34,990 bases of DNA from Chloroflexota bacterium (lineage in GTDB: Bacteria; Chloroflexota; Dormibacteria; Dormibacterales; Dormibacteraceae). Made by a program: the position numbers and the translations under genes. Below the pieces are notes generated by a model. It saw only the letters and a list, made by a program, of their open reading frames with translations, searched no databases and had not been told where the DNA came from. The stretch lies in contig VBHX01000187.1 of assembly GCA_005879945.1 (NCBI GenBank), positions 1-34,990 on the forward strand, given 5' to 3'. Each line of letters starts with the position of its first letter. Position 1 is the stretch's first letter. This document shows positions 1-8,468 of this stretch, in pieces.

Positions 1-1305
1 CATCACCAGCTGCGTCTGCAGCTGCTTCATCGTGTCGAGGGCGACGCCCACGACGATCAGGATCGCAGTGCCTCCGAGATACATCTGCTGCTGGTTGATG
101 CCCGAGATCTTCGACGTCGCGATGGGCAGGATGACCGTGATGAACCCGAGGAAGATCGCACCGACGAAGGTGACGCGGTTCATCACCGCCTGCAGGTAGT
201 CCGCGGTGGGACGTCCCGGGCGGATTCCCGGGATGAAGCTCGAATAGCGTTTGAGGTTGTCCGCGACCTCATGCACGTCGAACGTGATCGCGGTGTAGAA
301 GTACGTGAACCCAAACGTGAACAGGAAATAGAGACCGTTGTAGGTGATGGCCATCGGCACATTGGCGGTACTCGGGCTGAAGTTGCCCTGCACCCAGTGG
401 GCCGCCCTGTAGTACCACGTGGCGGGCGGCGCGGCGTTGAAGTAGTTGGCGATGATCGTCGGCAGGAACATCACCGAGATCGCGAAGATGATCGGGATGA
501 CGCCGGCGTGGTTGACGCGCAGCGGCAGGAAGCTCGCCCGGCTCTGAACCTGCTTCAAACCGACCGTGCGCTGGGCCGATTGGATGGGAATTTTGCGCAC
601 CGCCTGCTGCACCTCGATGATCACGGCGGTCATCACGAGCGCGATCAGCCCGAAGATGATGAAGGGGATGTAGTCGGCGATGCCGCCCCCGGTCCCGCGG
701 GCGGCGAAGACTGCGGCGATGCCCTGAGGGCCGCGGCCGATGATGCCGGCGAAGATGATCAGCGAGACGCCGTTACCGATGCCGTACTCGGTGATGAGCT
801 CGCCGAACCACATCAGCATGACGGTGCCGGCCGTGAGTACGAGCACGATCTGCAGCCGCTGGAACCAGTCGAGCGGAGGCAGGATGGCTGGGTTCGTGTT
901 CTGGAACAGAACGGTGAAGCCGTAAGCCTGGCCCGCGCCCAGGGCAACTGTCAGGTATCGGCTCCAGCGCTGGATGCGGCGGCGGCCTGCCTCGCCCTCT
1001 TTCTGGATCTCCTTGATGCGCTCGGAGATCACCGTCATCAGCTGCATGATGATCGTGGCGTTGATGTAGGGGTTCATGCCCATGGCCACGACGCTGAACC
1101 TGGACAGCCCGCCGCCCGAGAACAGGTCGAGCAGTCCGAGCAGGGCCTGGTTGTTGAACAGCGACGCCAGCGCGGCCTGGCTCGCGCCGGGCACAGCGAC
1201 GTTTGCGAAGAGCCGGAAGATGACAAGGATCCCGCCGGTGAAGAGGATCTTGTTCCGCAGCTCGGGCAGACGGATCGCGTTGACCAGGGCCTCGAGCAGA
1301 TTCAT
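1..1305 (-). CDS. secY: Protein translocase subunit SecY (3' end outside window)
   Basis: SecY is the central channel of the Sec translocon in the cytoplasmic membrane and threads secreted and membrane proteins through or into the bilayer. This ORF is not in the ORF track because it has no stop in the window. Reading from the ATG at 1305 gives 435 open codons starting MNLLEALVNAIRLPELRNKI. The first membrane segment follows (ILFTGGILVIFRLFA), then the plug/TM2 region (SVVAMGMNPYINATIIMQLM). The last visible residues are VALDTMKQLQTQLVM, typical of the SecY C-terminus, so only about ten residues are missing. The start lies 3 nt after the rplO stop, the usual spc-operon arrangement. The 555-aa plus-strand ORF over it is an antisense shadow. 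Confidence 0.96.
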   Translation of the reverse strand, partial: MNLLEALVNAIRLPELRNKILFTGGILVIFRLFANVAVPGASQAALASLFNNQALLGLLDLFSGGGLSRFSVVAMGMNPYINATIIMQLMTVISERIKEIQKEGEAGRRRIQRWSRYLTVALGAGQAYGFTVLFQNTNPAILPPLDWFQRLQIVLVLTAGTVMLMWFGELITEYGIGNGVSLIIFAGIIGRGPQGIAAVFAARGTGGGIADYIPFIIFGLIALVMTAVIIEVQQAVRKIPIQSAQRTVGLKQVQSRASFLPLRVNHAGVIPIIFAISVMFLPTIIANYFNAAPPATWYYRAAHWVQGNFSPSTANVPMAITYNGLYFLFTFGFTYFYTAITFDVHEVADNLKRYSSFIPGIRPGRPTADYLQAVMNRVTFVGAIFLGFITVILPIATSKISGINQQQMYLGGTAILIVVGVALDTMKQLQTQLVM

Positions 1306-1308
1306 GGA

Positions 1309-1944
1309 CTACTCCTCGGCGGCGGGTCTGCTTTGTTCCGACTCGGGTTTCTCAGCCCCCGCCCGCGCCTTAGGCGCGGGGGCCTCAGAAGTAGCTCCCC
1401 GAGGGGGAGATGGGGACTCTTCTTTCTGAGCCTCTGCTTCATCTGCCTTCGGGGCCCGCTTCGCCGTCTTGGCCGCCAGCCTCTTCGGTCCGATCTTTCG
1501 CGGTTCGCCGATCACCTTGACCGTGCCGCCCCGGGCTTCGATCGCCTCCCGGGCGCTGTTGCTGAACGCATGCGCCTCCACGGTCAACTTGCGGTCGAGG
1601 CCGCCGGTGCCGAGGACCTTGACATCCAGACCGAGGCGCACGAGGCCGGCTTCCGCCAGCGAGGCCGCGTCGACCTTGGAGCCATCGGGGAAGCGCCTGA
1701 GCTTCGAGATGTTGACGACCGAGTAGATCTTCTTGAACGGGTTCTTGAATCCGGGCAGCTTCGGAATGCGCTGCGCGAGCGGCATCTGGCCGCCCTCGAA
1801 GCCAAGGCGGAAGCCTTCGCTGCGCGCGTTCTGGCCCTTCTGGCCGCGTCCCGAGGTCTTGCCCCGGCCCGAGCCGGTGCCGCGACCGATGCGCCTCGCC
1901 TTGCGGTGGGCGCCCGCTGCCGGCTTCAGGTCGTGTAGCTGCAC
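1309..1944 (-). CDS. rplO: 50S ribosomal protein L15 with long low-complexity C-terminal tail
   Basis: L15 binds 23S rRNA and helps assemble the large subunit. The family hallmark [18 protein letters not shown] lies at about residues 19-36, and the L15/L18e core continues to about residue 150. I place the start at the GTG at 1944 ([18 protein letters not shown]), one base after the rpmD TGA; the track's ATG at 2031 lies inside rpmD. That gives 211 aa, compared with about 145-150 usual. The extra 55-60 residues are Ala/Pro/Lys/Glu-rich (for example [16 protein letters not shown]) and contain one copy of the palindromic element described in the findings. Core identity is certain; the function of the tail is unknown. 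Confidence 0.95.
   Translation of the reverse strand: MQLHDLKPAAGAHRKARRIGRGTGSGRGKTSGRGQKGQNARSEGFRLGFEGGQMPLAQRIPKLPGFKNPFKKIYSVVNISKLRRFPDGSKVDAASLAEAGLVRLGLDVKVLGTGGLDRKLTVEAHAFSNSAREAIEARGGTVKVIGEPRKIGPKRLAAKTAKRAPKADEAEAQKEESPSPPRGATSEAPAPKARAGAEKPESEQSRPAAEE
1356..1383. repeat. Palindromic element copy inside rplO
   Basis: The palindrome CCCGCGCCTTAGGCGCGGG (9-bp arms, one-base centre) is embedded in frame in the region encoding the L15 tail. The same GCGCC/GGCGC stem occurs in the rplE and rpsC copies. The element is bracketed by the direct repeat CTCAG at 1351-1355 and 1384-1388, which could be a target duplication or chance. It is read here as APAPKARAG, a different frame from the rplE and rpsC copies. 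Confidence 0.6.
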
Positions 1945-1945
1945 G

Positions 1946-2230
1946 TCAGTTGCCCCTCTGGTGCTTCTTGTCGGAGCGCGACCGCCAGATCTTGTAGCGG
2001 CTGCGCTTCGGGCGCACGTAGGGCTCGCCATCGACCGCGACCAGGAAGGCGACGGCCTTCAGCATTCCGCGCACGGCCGGGTTGTCGGGCAGCTCGCGTG
2101 TCTGGTTGAGACGGCGAAAGCCGAGCGACTCGACCGTGGCCCGCAGGACGGGCTTGGCCCCGATGGTGCTCTTCATCAGAGTGGCCTTCAGGGTCTTTTC
2201 TGCTGTGGATGCCTTGCGTGCGGCGGTCAC
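1946..2230 (-). CDS. rpmD: 50S ribosomal protein L30, extended
   Basis: L30 is a small 23S rRNA-binding protein of the large subunit. The L30 core is recognisable from [20 protein letters not shown] through RRLNQT to [15 protein letters not shown]. The start is a GTG at 2230 whose last two bases open the TGA of rpsE (GTGA overlap), so translation is probably coupled. The protein has 94 aa against about 60 usual, with about 15 extra residues at the N-terminus and a basic C-terminal extension of about 23 residues ([20 protein letters not shown]). The extended C-terminus could make extra rRNA contacts (inference). Confidence 0.94.
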   Translation of the reverse strand: MTAARKASTAEKTLKATLMKSTIGAKPVLRATVESLGFRRLNQTRELPDNPAVRGMLKAVAFLVAVDGEPYVRPKRSRYKIWRSRSDKKHQRGN

Positions 2231-2859
2231 TTGGTTTCCCTGGCAGTGGGCGCAGGTGCCTCAGCGGCGCCGGTGGCGGGCTGGTCTGAAGGTGCGCCCT
2301 GCGCGCGCCCGGCGCCATCGGCCCGCTTGTATGCGTTCGCCAGGCGTCGGCCGACGATCTGGTCGACCTCCTTGCCGCGCAGCTCGGCCACCTGCTGGGC
2401 GGTCTTCAGCTGTTGCAGCGCCGCCAGGGTCGCGCGCACGGTGTTGATCGGGTTGTTGGTGCCGTGCGACTTGGTGAGGATGTCCTTGATGCCGGCCGTC
2501 TCGATGACCGCCCGCATGGCGCCGCCTGAAATCACGCCCGTGCCAGGCGCCGCGGGCTTGAGCATGATCCGCGCCGAGCCCAGCTTGAGCCGCACCTCGT
2601 GCGGGATAGTGGTGCCCACCATCGGGATGGTGATCATGTTGCGCTTGGCGACCTCCATCCCCTTGCGGATGGCCTCGGTCACCTCGCGCGCCTTGCCGAT
2701 GCCGGCGCCGACTCGTCCGTTCATATCGCCGACCACGATCAGCGCGCTGAACGAGAACTTGCGGCCGCCCTTGACGACCTTGGCGACGCGGTTGACGCGA
2801 ACGACGCGGTCTGCGAGCTCGGAGCGCTCTCCGCTGCTGTGCGGATATCGAGATCCCAT
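2227..2859 (-). CDS. rpsE: 30S ribosomal protein S5
   Basis: S5 sits at the mRNA entry side of the small subunit and takes part in decoding fidelity and mRNA unwinding. The N-terminal double-stranded-RNA-binding fold ([20 protein letters not shown], then [20 protein letters not shown]) is followed by the C-terminal domain with [20 protein letters not shown]. The ATG at 2859 lies 6 nt after the rplR stop. Length is 210 aa. The last 30 or so residues are Ala/Pro-rich ([14 protein letters not shown]), like the tails on several neighbours. The stop overlaps the rpmD GTG. Confidence 0.97.
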   Translation of the reverse strand: MGSRYPHSSGERSELADRVVRVNRVAKVVKGGRKFSFSALIVVGDMNGRVGAGIGKAREVTEAIRKGMEVAKRNMITIPMVGTTIPHEVRLKLGSARIMLKPAAPGTGVISGGAMRAVIETAGIKDILTKSHGTNNPINTVRATLAALQQLKTAQQVAELRGKEVDQIVGRRLANAYKRADGAGRAQGAPSDQPATGAAEAPAPTARETK

Positions 2860-2865
2860 GCGGTT

Positions 2866-3219
2866 CTAAAACTCCAGTCCGGCTTCGCGGGCGGCGTCAG
2901 CCAGTGCCTTGATTCTGCCGTGATAAAGGAAACCGCCGCGGTCGAACACCACGCGGTTCACACCGGCTGCCTTCGCCTTGGCGGCGATCTGCTTGCCGAC
3001 CTGCGCGGCTTCGGCCATGCCGTTTCCCATGGCCTTCAGCTCGACCGTCGACGCGGCGGCCATGGTCTTGCTGGCGCCGTCGTCGATCAGCTGCGCGTAG
3101 AGGTGGTTGAGGCTGCGGTACACCGCGAGCCGCGGCCTCTCTGAGGTGCCGCTCACGTTCACGCGCACGCGGCGGTGACGCTTGGTGCGGCCTTCCTTGC
3201 GATCGGTGCGCTTGATCAT
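2866..3219 (-). CDS. rplR: 50S ribosomal protein L18
   Basis: L18 binds 5S rRNA and, with L5, docks it into the central protuberance of the large subunit. The 117-aa length is normal. The basic N-terminus ([20 protein letters not shown]) leads into the characteristic [20 protein letters not shown], and the protein ends with the usual [20 protein letters not shown]. The ATG overlaps the rplF TGA by 4 nt (ATGA). Confidence 0.97.
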   Translation of the reverse strand: MIKRTDRKEGRTKRHRRVRVNVSGTSERPRLAVYRSLNHLYAQLIDDGASKTMAAASTVELKAMGNGMAEAAQVGKQIAAKAKAAGVNRVVFDRGGFLYHGRIKALADAAREAGLEF

Positions 3220-3770
3220 GCTGCGGTCTTCGCACCCTTGCCGGCCTTGCCGGCCTTGCGGCGGATCTTCTCGCCGCGATACATCACGCCCTTGCCCTTG
3301 TATGGTTCGGGCGGGCGGAGCGCGCGGATGTCGGCGGCCACCTGGCCGACCGCTTCCTTCTCGATGCCGGAGACTGAGAACTTGGTCTGGTCATGGACAT
3401 CGATCGTGACGCCCTCGGGCGGCTTGAACTTGATCGGGTGCGAGTAGCCGAGGCTGAGCGTGATCTCATCGCCCTGCTTGGCCACGCGGTAACCGACGCC
3501 GACCAGCTCCAGGTGCTTGGTGAACCCCTCGTTGACGCCGATGACCATGTTCGCGATCAGGCTTCGCACCAGGCCGTGGAGGGCGCGGTGCTTGTAGCCG
3601 TCAGATGGACGCTTGCACACGATGATGCCGTCCGCCAGCTCGACCGTGATGTCGGGCGGCAGGGTGCGCTCGAGCTTGCCCTTCGGCCCCTCGACCTTCA
3701 CGTGACCCGGCTCCACGGCAACCTTCACGGCGCCTGGAATCAGAATCGGCAGCTTACCTATACGCGACAA
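3216..3770 (-). CDS. rplF: 50S ribosomal protein L6
   Basis: L6 is a two-domain 23S rRNA-binding protein near the base of the L7/L12 stalk and the sarcin-ricin loop. It opens [20 protein letters not shown] and carries the conserved C-terminal [20 protein letters not shown] followed by [20 protein letters not shown]. The length, 184 aa, is normal. The start is TTG at 3770 with the purine run GAGAGGA upstream; no ATG or GTG is available at the right place. The last residues ([13 protein letters not shown]) are a short Lys/Ala tail. Confidence 0.96.
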   Translation of the reverse strand: MSRIGKLPILIPGAVKVAVEPGHVKVEGPKGKLERTLPPDITVELADGIIVCKRPSDGYKHRALHGLVRSLIANMVIGVNEGFTKHLELVGVGYRVAKQGDEITLSLGYSHPIKFKPPEGVTIDVHDQTKFSVSGIEKEAVGQVAADIRALRPPEPYKGKGVMYRGEKIRRKAGKAGKGAKTAA

Positions 3771-3786
3771 CTAATCCTCTCTCGAA

Positions 3787-4239
3787 TTACCAGACATAGC
3801 AGAGCACCTCGCCGCCGAGTCCCTGGCGGAGCGCCTGGCGCCCGCTCATGACACCTTCCGCGGTGCTCAGGATCGCGATTCCAAGCCCACCGAGAACCCG
3901 CGGGATCTCGGTCTTGCGGGCGTAGACACGCAGTCCAGGGCGGCTGATCCTCTTCACGCCCGAGATCACGCGTGTGCGATCGGGGCGGGACTTGAAGATG
4001 ATACGCATCGATTGCGCGGTGCCGTCGGACTCGATCTCGTACCCGGCGATGTAGCCCTCGTCCTTGAGCACGCGGGCCATCTCGAGCTTCAGCTTAGACG
4101 CCGGCACGCGCACCTCCGGATGCCTCGCGCTGTTGGCGTTGCGCACGCGCGTGAGCATGTCGGCGATGGGATCGCTGACGATCCCCGCCGGTGCCTTCTT
4201 GGCAAGGTTCTTGGTCACAGCCGCGGCGGAGGTCGCCAT
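3787..4239 (-). CDS. rpsH: 30S ribosomal protein S8
   Basis: S8 is a primary binder of the 16S rRNA central domain; in E. coli it also represses the spc operon. The core begins at [20 protein letters not shown] and ends with the hallmark [27 protein letters not shown] use the ATG at 4239, which overlaps the rpsN TGA (TGATG), giving 150 aa. The track's ATG at 4308 lies inside rpsN. About 20 residues ([19 protein letters not shown]) precede the usual family start. Confidence 0.96.
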   Translation of the reverse strand: MATSAAAVTKNLAKKAPAGIVSDPIADMLTRVRNANSARHPEVRVPASKLKLEMARVLKDEGYIAGYEIESDGTAQSMRIIFKSRPDRTRVISGVKRISRPGLRVYARKTEIPRVLGGLGIAILSTAEGVMSGRQALRQGLGGEVLCYVW

Positions 4240-4433
4240 CACCAGCTCGACTTCGTCACGCCGGGGATGCGTCCCTCGGCGGCCAATGTCCGGAAGCAGA
4301 TGCGGCACATGCCGAACTTGCGCAGGTAAGCGCGGGGCCGACCGCAGATGCGGCAGCGATTGTGGAACCGCACCTTGAACTTCGGGTGCACCAGGTCACG
4401 CTTCCAGCGCTCGAGTGAAGACTTCTTCGCCAA
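4239..4433 (-). CDS. rpsN: 30S ribosomal protein S14, zinc-binding type
   Basis: S14 binds 16S rRNA in the small-subunit head. This is the short zinc form: 64 aa with two CxxC pairs ([20 protein letters not shown]) that would hold one Zn ion. The start is TTG at 4433 behind a purine run (AAAGAGGTAGAGAG); the track shows it as M. It lies between rplE and rpsH as in canonical spc operons, and its stop overlaps the rpsH start. Confidence 0.96.
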   Translation of the reverse strand: MAKKSSLERWKRDLVHPKFKVRFHNRCRICGRPRAYLRKFGMCRICFRTLAAEGRIPGVTKSSW

Positions 4434-4451
4434 ACTCTCTACCTCTTTCCT

Positions 4452-5099
4452 TTATCTCTTCCTGAACGGCATCCCCAGCCGTGTCAGTAGGCTGCGTGCC
4501 TCATCGTCGTTGCGGGCAGTGGTCACGATCGACACCTCGAGCCCGCGCAGCTTGTCGATCTTGTCGTAGTCGATCTCCGGGAACACGACCTGCTCGCGCA
4601 GGCCCAGTGAGTAGTTGCCGCGCCCGTCGAATCCGTCCGGGTTCACCCCGCGGAAGTCGCGGATTCGCGGCAGCGCGACGTTGAGCAGCTTGTCGAGGAA
4701 GTACCACATGCGGCGGCCGCGAAGCGTGGTCTTGATGCCCACGGTCTGGCCCGCGCGCAGCTTGAACGCCGCCACCGACTTGCGGGCCTTGATCAGCGCG
4801 GGCTTCTGCCCGGTGATTGTGACCACGTCACCCACGGCCGCGTCGAGGGCCTTGTCGTTGTCCTTCGCTTCGCCGATGCCGATGTTGACCACGACCTTGG
4901 CGACGCGCGGCACCTCCATGACGTTTTCGTACTCGAACTCTTTCGTCAGCTGAGGCACGACCTTATCGCGGTATGCGATTAGCAGGCGCGGCGCTTCCTC
5001 GGACCTGGTCCCCGGGGCCTTGGGCGCGGCTGCCTTCTTATCCACTGGGGCCCCCGCGCCTTTGGCGCGGGAGGGGCTTTGGGTCTTGGCCTTACTCAC
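4452..5099 (-). CDS. rplE: 50S ribosomal protein L5 with low-complexity N-terminal extension
   Basis: L5 binds 5S rRNA and contacts the P-site tRNA from the central protuberance. The normal L5 begins near residue 38 ([20 protein letters not shown]) and continues through [38 protein letters not shown] and [19 protein letters not shown]. The start is GTG at 5099, overlapping the rplX TGA (GTGA), for 215 aa. The first 37 residues ([20 protein letters not shown] and on) are absent from ordinary L5 and encode a palindromic element. A nearly identical peptide occurs in the tail of S3. Confidence 0.95.
   Translation of the reverse strand: MSKAKTQSPSRAKGAGAPVDKKAAAPKAPGTRSEEAPRLLIAYRDKVVPQLTKEFEYENVMEVPRVAKVVVNIGIGEAKDNDKALDAAVGDVVTITGQKPALIKARKSVAAFKLRAGQTVGIKTTLRGRRMWYFLDKLLNVALPRIRDFRGVNPDGFDGRGNYSLGLREQVVFPEIDYDKIDKLRGLEVSIVTTARNDDEARSLLTRLGMPFRKR
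5047..5074. repeat. Palindromic element copy inside rplE
   Basis: The palindrome CCCGCGCCTTTGGCGCGGG is flanked by GGGGCC on one side. On the coding strand it reads SRAKGAGAP in the L5 N-terminal extension. It matches the rpsC copy over about 27 nt with one substitution in the core, in the same reading frame. Confidence 0.7.
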
Positions 5100-5482
5100 T
5101 GAGCCTCCGTCTTCCTCACTCGCTCGTAGGGCTCATCGCAGTGACGGCAGACGAGGGCACGCGCGCCGGACTCGAGGATGATGTGCTTGGTCCGCGTCGG
5201 CCGCGAGCACGCGGGACACACGAGCATCACGTTCGAGTAGTCGAGCGGCGCCTCGAAGTCGACGACGCCACCCTGCGCGACGCTGACGCCGCCGCGCGAG
5301 CGACCGGCCTTCGTGTGGCGCTTCAGGATGTTGACGCCCTTGACCACGATCTTGTGCTTGTCAGGGATGGTGCGCAGGACCTCACCGGTCTTGCCCTTGT
5401 CCTTGCCGGCGATGACGACCACGGGGTCGCCGGGCGCAAGGTCGAGCCAGCGGCGAGACGACTGCGATTTGTTCGTGAGCAT
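5096..5482 (-). CDS. rplX: 50S ribosomal protein L24, zinc-knuckle type
   Basis: L24 starts large-subunit assembly by binding the 5' end of 23S rRNA. The KOW motif is clear ([20 protein letters not shown]), followed by [13 protein letters not shown] and the [20 protein letters not shown] segment. The C-terminal part has two CxxC pairs (CPAC and CRHC), a likely zinc ribbon seen in some lineages. Length is 128 aa. The ATG at 5482 has GGAAGGAG about 14 nt upstream, which is rather distant. It follows an unusually long 181-nt spacer after rplN. Confidence 0.95.
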   Translation of the reverse strand: MLTNKSQSSRRWLDLAPGDPVVVIAGKDKGKTGEVLRTIPDKHKIVVKGVNILKRHTKAGRSRGGVSVAQGGVVDFEAPLDYSNVMLVCPACSRPTRTKHIILESGARALVCRHCDEPYERVRKTEAQ

Positions 5483-5563
5483 GCTTCTTAGGTGACTCCT
5501 TCCTTTCCCGGCCTGAAACCGCGGTGACGGGTGCGGATTTCGGGCCGAAGTGGGCTTGGTGCC

Positions 5564-5588
5564 GGGTGGCCGGGTTCCCCGGCCACCC
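5564..5588. promoter_or_regulatory. Strong hairpin in the rplN-rplX spacer
   Basis: GGGTGGCCGGG and CCCGGCCACCC form a perfect 11-bp stem with a 3-nt loop. The wider spacer (5483-5663) has no convincing gene. An outer inverted repeat (TTGGTGCC at 5557-5564, GGCACCAA at 5648-5655) could enclose more structure, although its first arm meets the inner stem at one base. There is no T-tract on the minus strand, so it does not look like a simple terminator. An attenuator, processing site or r-protein binding site are options (inference). Confidence 0.5.
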
Positions 5589-5663
5589 CGCCAATCGGGA
5601 TGGCATGGACGATCCGCTCACGCAGAGTCGTTGGGCGCAGCACGGCAGGCACCAACCCCACGC

Positions 5664-6032
5664 CTACAGGACCTCCGGGGCTAGGGAAATGATCTTCATG
5701 AAGTTACGCTCGCGCAGCTCGCGGGCCACGGGTCCGAAGATGCGCGTGCCTCTTGGGTTGTTGGCTTGAGCCAGCAGGACAGCCGCGTTCTCGTCGAAGC
5801 GGATGAGCGACCCGTCGGGGCGGCGGTACTCCTTGTTGACCCTTACGACCACGGCCTTGACCACCTCGCCCTTCTTCACCTGGCCGCCTGGCTGGGCGGA
5901 CTTGACGGTGGCGGTGATGATGTCACCCACCGAGGCGTACTTGCGGTAGTGGCCGCCGGCCACACGGATGACCAGGATCTCTTTCGCTCCTGAGTTGTCC
6001 GCGACCTTCAGCCGGGTTTCTTGCTGGACCAT
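5664..6032 (-). CDS. rplN: 50S ribosomal protein L14
   Basis: L14 is a beta-barrel protein on the subunit interface that helps form bridges to 16S rRNA. The 122-aa length is exactly typical, and the sequence is highly conserved: [20 protein letters not shown], then [22 protein letters not shown] and the C-terminal [20 protein letters not shown]. The ATG at 6032 lies 3 nt after the rpsQ stop. Confidence 0.97.
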   Translation of the reverse strand: MVQQETRLKVADNSGAKEILVIRVAGGHYRKYASVGDIITATVKSAQPGGQVKKGEVVKAVVVRVNKEYRRPDGSLIRFDENAAVLLAQANNPRGTRIFGPVARELRERNFMKIISLAPEVL

Positions 6033-6035
6033 TCG

Positions 6036-6326
6036 TTACTTGGCTTTCTCCACGATCTCAAGTACCCGCCAGCGTTTCTCCTTGGAGATCGGGCGCGTCT
6101 CGGTGATGCGGACGAGGTCGCCCACGCCGCATTCGTTCTTCTCGTCGTGGACCTTGAAGCGGGTCCGCTGCTGCACGGTCTTCCGGTACAGGCGGTGGGC
6201 CTTCGATGTGCCCACCTGCACGATGACGGTCTTGTTCATCTTGTCGGAGATCACGGTGCCCAGGCGGACCTTGCGCTGTCCGCGTTGAGTCGCCGGCGTC
6301 TCCAAGGCGTTCTGGTCCGTCGCCAT
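6036..6326 (-). CDS. rpsQ: 30S ribosomal protein S17
   Basis: S17 is an OB-fold primary binder of the 16S rRNA 5' domain. Motifs include LGTVISDKMNKTVIVQVGTS, FKVHDEKNECGVGDLVRITE and the ending TRPISKEKRWRVLEIVEKAK. The length is 96 aa, with about 18 extra N-terminal residues. The ATG overlaps the last base of the rpmC TGA (TGATG). Confidence 0.96.
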   Translation of the reverse strand: MATDQNALETPATQRGQRKVRLGTVISDKMNKTVIVQVGTSKAHRLYRKTVQQRTRFKVHDEKNECGVGDLVRITETRPISKEKRWRVLEIVEKAK

Positions 6327-6670
6327 CAGGAAGGCTCCTCCGACTTGGCCTTGCGGCCGCGCTTGGGCTTCGGTGCCTCGACGGGCCTCTCGACCACGGG
6401 CGCGTCCGGCTCGAAGCCCGCGTCGGGGTCAGCGACGGCAACGGCGGTGGCCGTCGATTCGTGCGGTATGTGCGTGACGATGCCGAGCTCGCGCTCGCTG
6501 AGCACCGTCATGATCCGCGCGATGTCGTGCCGCACCTTCGAGATCTGGCTGGAGTTCTCCAGCTGGCCGACCGCGTGCTTGAAGCGGAGCTCGTAGAGCT
6601 CACGCCGCGCCGAGCGCAGGCGATCGCCCAACTGGTCTTCTTCCAGCTCCCTCAGCTCGTCGACCTTCAT
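6326..6670 (-). CDS. rpmC: 50S ribosomal protein L29 with C-terminal extension
   Basis: L29 lies at the exit-tunnel rim near the trigger-factor and SRP docking site. The helical-hairpin core is [20 protein letters not shown] through [20 protein letters not shown] and the [13 protein letters not shown] helix. It is 114 aa against the usual 65-70. The extra 45 residues are acidic/Pro-rich and end in a basic patch ([15 protein letters not shown]). The ATG overlaps the rplP TGA by 4 nt. The tail could affect exit-site factor binding (inference). Confidence 0.95.
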   Translation of the reverse strand: MKVDELRELEEDQLGDRLRSARRELYELRFKHAVGQLENSSQISKVRHDIARIMTVLSERELGIVTHIPHESTATAVAVADPDAGFEPDAPVVERPVEAPKPKRGRKAKSEEPS

Positions 6671-7098
6671 CCGGCACCCCCCGTCGTGACCGACTCGGAG
6701 CTGACGAACCTGGTCTTGATCGGAAGCTTGGACGCGGCCAGCTTCATCGCCTCCTTGGCGACATGGGGCGTGACGCCGCCCATCTCGAACAGGATGCGCC
6801 CAGGCTTGACCACGGCGACCCAGCCTTCAGGGTTGCCCTTGCCGGAGCCCATGCGGGTCTCGGCTGGCTTCTTGGTGATCGACTTGTCGGGAAAGACCCG
6901 GATCCAGATCTGGCCGCCGCGCTTGACGTGGCGGGTCATCGCGCGCCGAGCCGCTTCAATCTGTCGGTTGCTCATCCAGCACGCCTCGATCGCCTGCAGG
7001 CCGTAGTCGCCAAATGCAACCGTGGCGCCCTGCGTGGCGATGCCGGTGCGCCGTCCGCGGTGCATCTTGCGGTACTTGACTCTCTTAGGGATCAGCAT
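6667..7098 (-). CDS. rplP: 50S ribosomal protein L16
   Basis: L16 organises the A-site region of the large subunit next to the peptidyl-transferase centre. The 143-aa product begins [20 protein letters not shown] and contains [20 protein letters not shown], then [20 protein letters not shown], all textbook L16. The track hides it inside a 464-aa ORF starting at 8061; the true ATG at 7098 overlaps the rpsC TGA (TGATG). Confidence 0.97.
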   Translation of the reverse strand: MLIPKRVKYRKMHRGRRTGIATQGATVAFGDYGLQAIEACWMSNRQIEAARRAMTRHVKRGGQIWIRVFPDKSITKKPAETRMGSGKGNPEGWVAVVKPGRILFEMGGVTPHVAKEAMKLAASKLPIKTRFVSSESVTTGGAG

Positions 7099-8111
7099 CA
7101 GCTGTCGGCCTTCTTGGTGGTTTTCTTGTCCTTTGGGGTCCCCGCGCCTTTGGCGCGGGATTGCCCGGGGGCCTTCTCGGCCTTCGGCTCGGCAGCCTTG
7201 GCCTTGGCGGCGGGCTTGGCAGCGGTCCTGGTGGGCTTGGGCGCAGTTGCAGGCGCAGTCGCGGTCGCTGTCGCAGTCGCGGCCTCTGCTTTCGGCCTGG
7301 CGGTTCGAGCGCGCTTCGGCTCGGCCGCAGGCGCGGCCACCTCGGCGGTGGCGACCGGCTCGGGCTGCGCGGCCTCCACCACCTCGGGCACGGGCTGGGG
7401 TGCTATCTCGATCGGCGCCTCTGGCTGGGGCGCGATGGCCTCTCCGATTGGGGCGCCGTCGCTGATGGGCAGGCGCGCCTTCGGCGTGATCTGGTCCTTG
7501 TAGATCCAGCACTTGACGCCGATGGCGCCAAACGTCGTTTTGGCGGTGGCGCGGCCGAAGTCGATGTCGGCCCGCAGGGTGTGCAGCGGCACGCGGCCCT
7601 CGCGGTCCCACTCGCGGCGCGCCATCTCGGCTCCGCGGAGGCGGCCCCCGCAGTAGATCCGGACGCCCTTTGCGCCCGAACGCATCGTGCGCAGGATGGC
7701 CTGCTTCATCGCACGCTTGTAGCTGATGCGGCGCTCGATCTGGGAGGCGATGTTCTCGGCCACGAGCTGCGCGTCGAGCTCCGGTTGCTTGATCTCCTGG
7801 ATGGAGATACGCACGCGGTTGCCAAAGCGCTTCTCGAGGTCCTCCCTCAGCTGGTCGACGGACGAACCGCCCTTGCCGATGACGATGCCGGGCTTGGCGG
7901 TGTGGATGGTGACGGTGAGCTGAGCGTTCGACGAGCGCTCGGTCTCGATCTTCGCGATGCCGGCGTTGCGCAGGCGCGCGAGGATCGCGGTTCTCATCGC
8001 GAGATCCTCGTGCAGCATCTTCGTGTAGTCCTTGGGGTTGGCGAACCAGTTCGCCTCCCATGGGCGGAACACGCCGAGCCGGAATGCGTTCGGATGGACT
8101 TTATGACCCAA
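7098..8111 (-). CDS. rpsC: 30S ribosomal protein S3 with ~120-residue low-complexity tail
   Basis: S3 lines the mRNA entry tunnel. The KH domain carries [20 protein letters not shown] (GKGG at about residues 79-82) and the S3 C-terminal domain runs from [20 protein letters not shown] to about residue 208. The start is TTG at 8111, directly abutting the rplV TAG. It has 337 aa against the usual 210-240. The tail is Ala/Pro/Lys/Thr-rich, includes the simple repeat [16 protein letters not shown], and ends with the element-encoded [13 protein letters not shown]. The tail lies near the mRNA entry face of the ribosome (inference from family structure); its role is unknown. Confidence 0.95.
   Translation of the reverse strand: MGHKVHPNAFRLGVFRPWEANWFANPKDYTKMLHEDLAMRTAILARLRNAGIAKIETERSSNAQLTVTIHTAKPGIVIGKGGSSVDQLREDLEKRFGNRVRISIQEIKQPELDAQLVAENIASQIERRISYKRAMKQAILRTMRSGAKGVRIYCGGRLRGAEMARREWDREGRVPLHTLRADIDFGRATAKTTFGAIGVKCWIYKDQITPKARLPISDGAPIGEAIAPQPEAPIEIAPQPVPEVVEAAQPEPVATAEVAAPAAEPKRARTARPKAEAATATATATAPATAPKPTRTAAKPAAKAKAAEPKAEKAPGQSRAKGAGTPKDKKTTKKADS
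7135..7162. repeat. Palindromic element copy inside rpsC
   Basis: GGGGTCCCCGCG followed by CCTTTGGCGCGGGA. On the coding strand it is TCCCGCGCCAAAGGCGCGGG then GACCCCA, read as SRAKGAGTP. The edge CGCGGGGACCCC is identical to that of the intergenic copies at 15681 and, except for one base, 30837, which links the two stem types into one family. Confidence 0.7.
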
Positions 8112-8468
8112 CTACTTCCCTTCCTCTGGGCGGTCTTCGACGATCGCCGTGATGTGGCAGGTACGGTGGAAGAACTCGTGCGCCATGCTGCGGCTGACCG
8201 GCCGGCGCCGCCGGTATGTCGGACCCTCGTCGATGAGCAACTGCTTCAGCACGAGGTCGTCGCGGTTGAGGTTGAAGTTGTGCTCGGCGTTTGCAGCGGC
8301 GGACATGATCGCCTTGGCGACGTCGCGGGCCGCATGCTTGGGCGAGAACTCGAGGTACGCCAACGCGTCAGCCACTTTCATGCCCGTGACGGAGTCGGCC
8401 ACCAGCCGCGCTTTGCGCGGCGTGCGGCGGACGTACTTTTGAACCGCGATTACTTCCATCGTCGCCAT
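8112..8468 (-). CDS. rplV: 50S ribosomal protein L22
   Basis: L22 reaches from the exit-tunnel surface into the tunnel constriction, where its beta-hairpin senses nascent chains. The 118-aa product has VQKYVRRTPRKARLVADSVT, then EFSPKHAARDVAKAIMSAAA and a C-terminal hairpin ending HRTCHITAIVED. The start is ATG at 8468 (MATMEV) or the second ATG at 8459; neither has a clear Shine-Dalgarno sequence. It directly follows the TAG of the possible 61-codon ORF that fills the rpsS-rplV gap. Confidence 0.95.
   Translation of the reverse strand: MATMEVIAVQKYVRRTPRKARLVADSVTGMKVADALAYLEFSPKHAARDVAKAIMSAAANAEHNFNLNRDDLVLKQLLIDEGPTYRRRRPVSRSMAHEFFHRTCHITAIVEDRPEEGK

Noticed and set aside
1351-1388. CTCAG direct repeats as proof of transposition at rplO
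   Set aside because: A 5-bp repeat is easily chance, and I see no matching duplication at the other copies.
271-1938. 555-aa plus-strand ORF over secY and rplO
   Set aside because: Antisense shadow in high-GC DNA; His/Arg/Asp-rich, no family features, while secY and rplO are certain.
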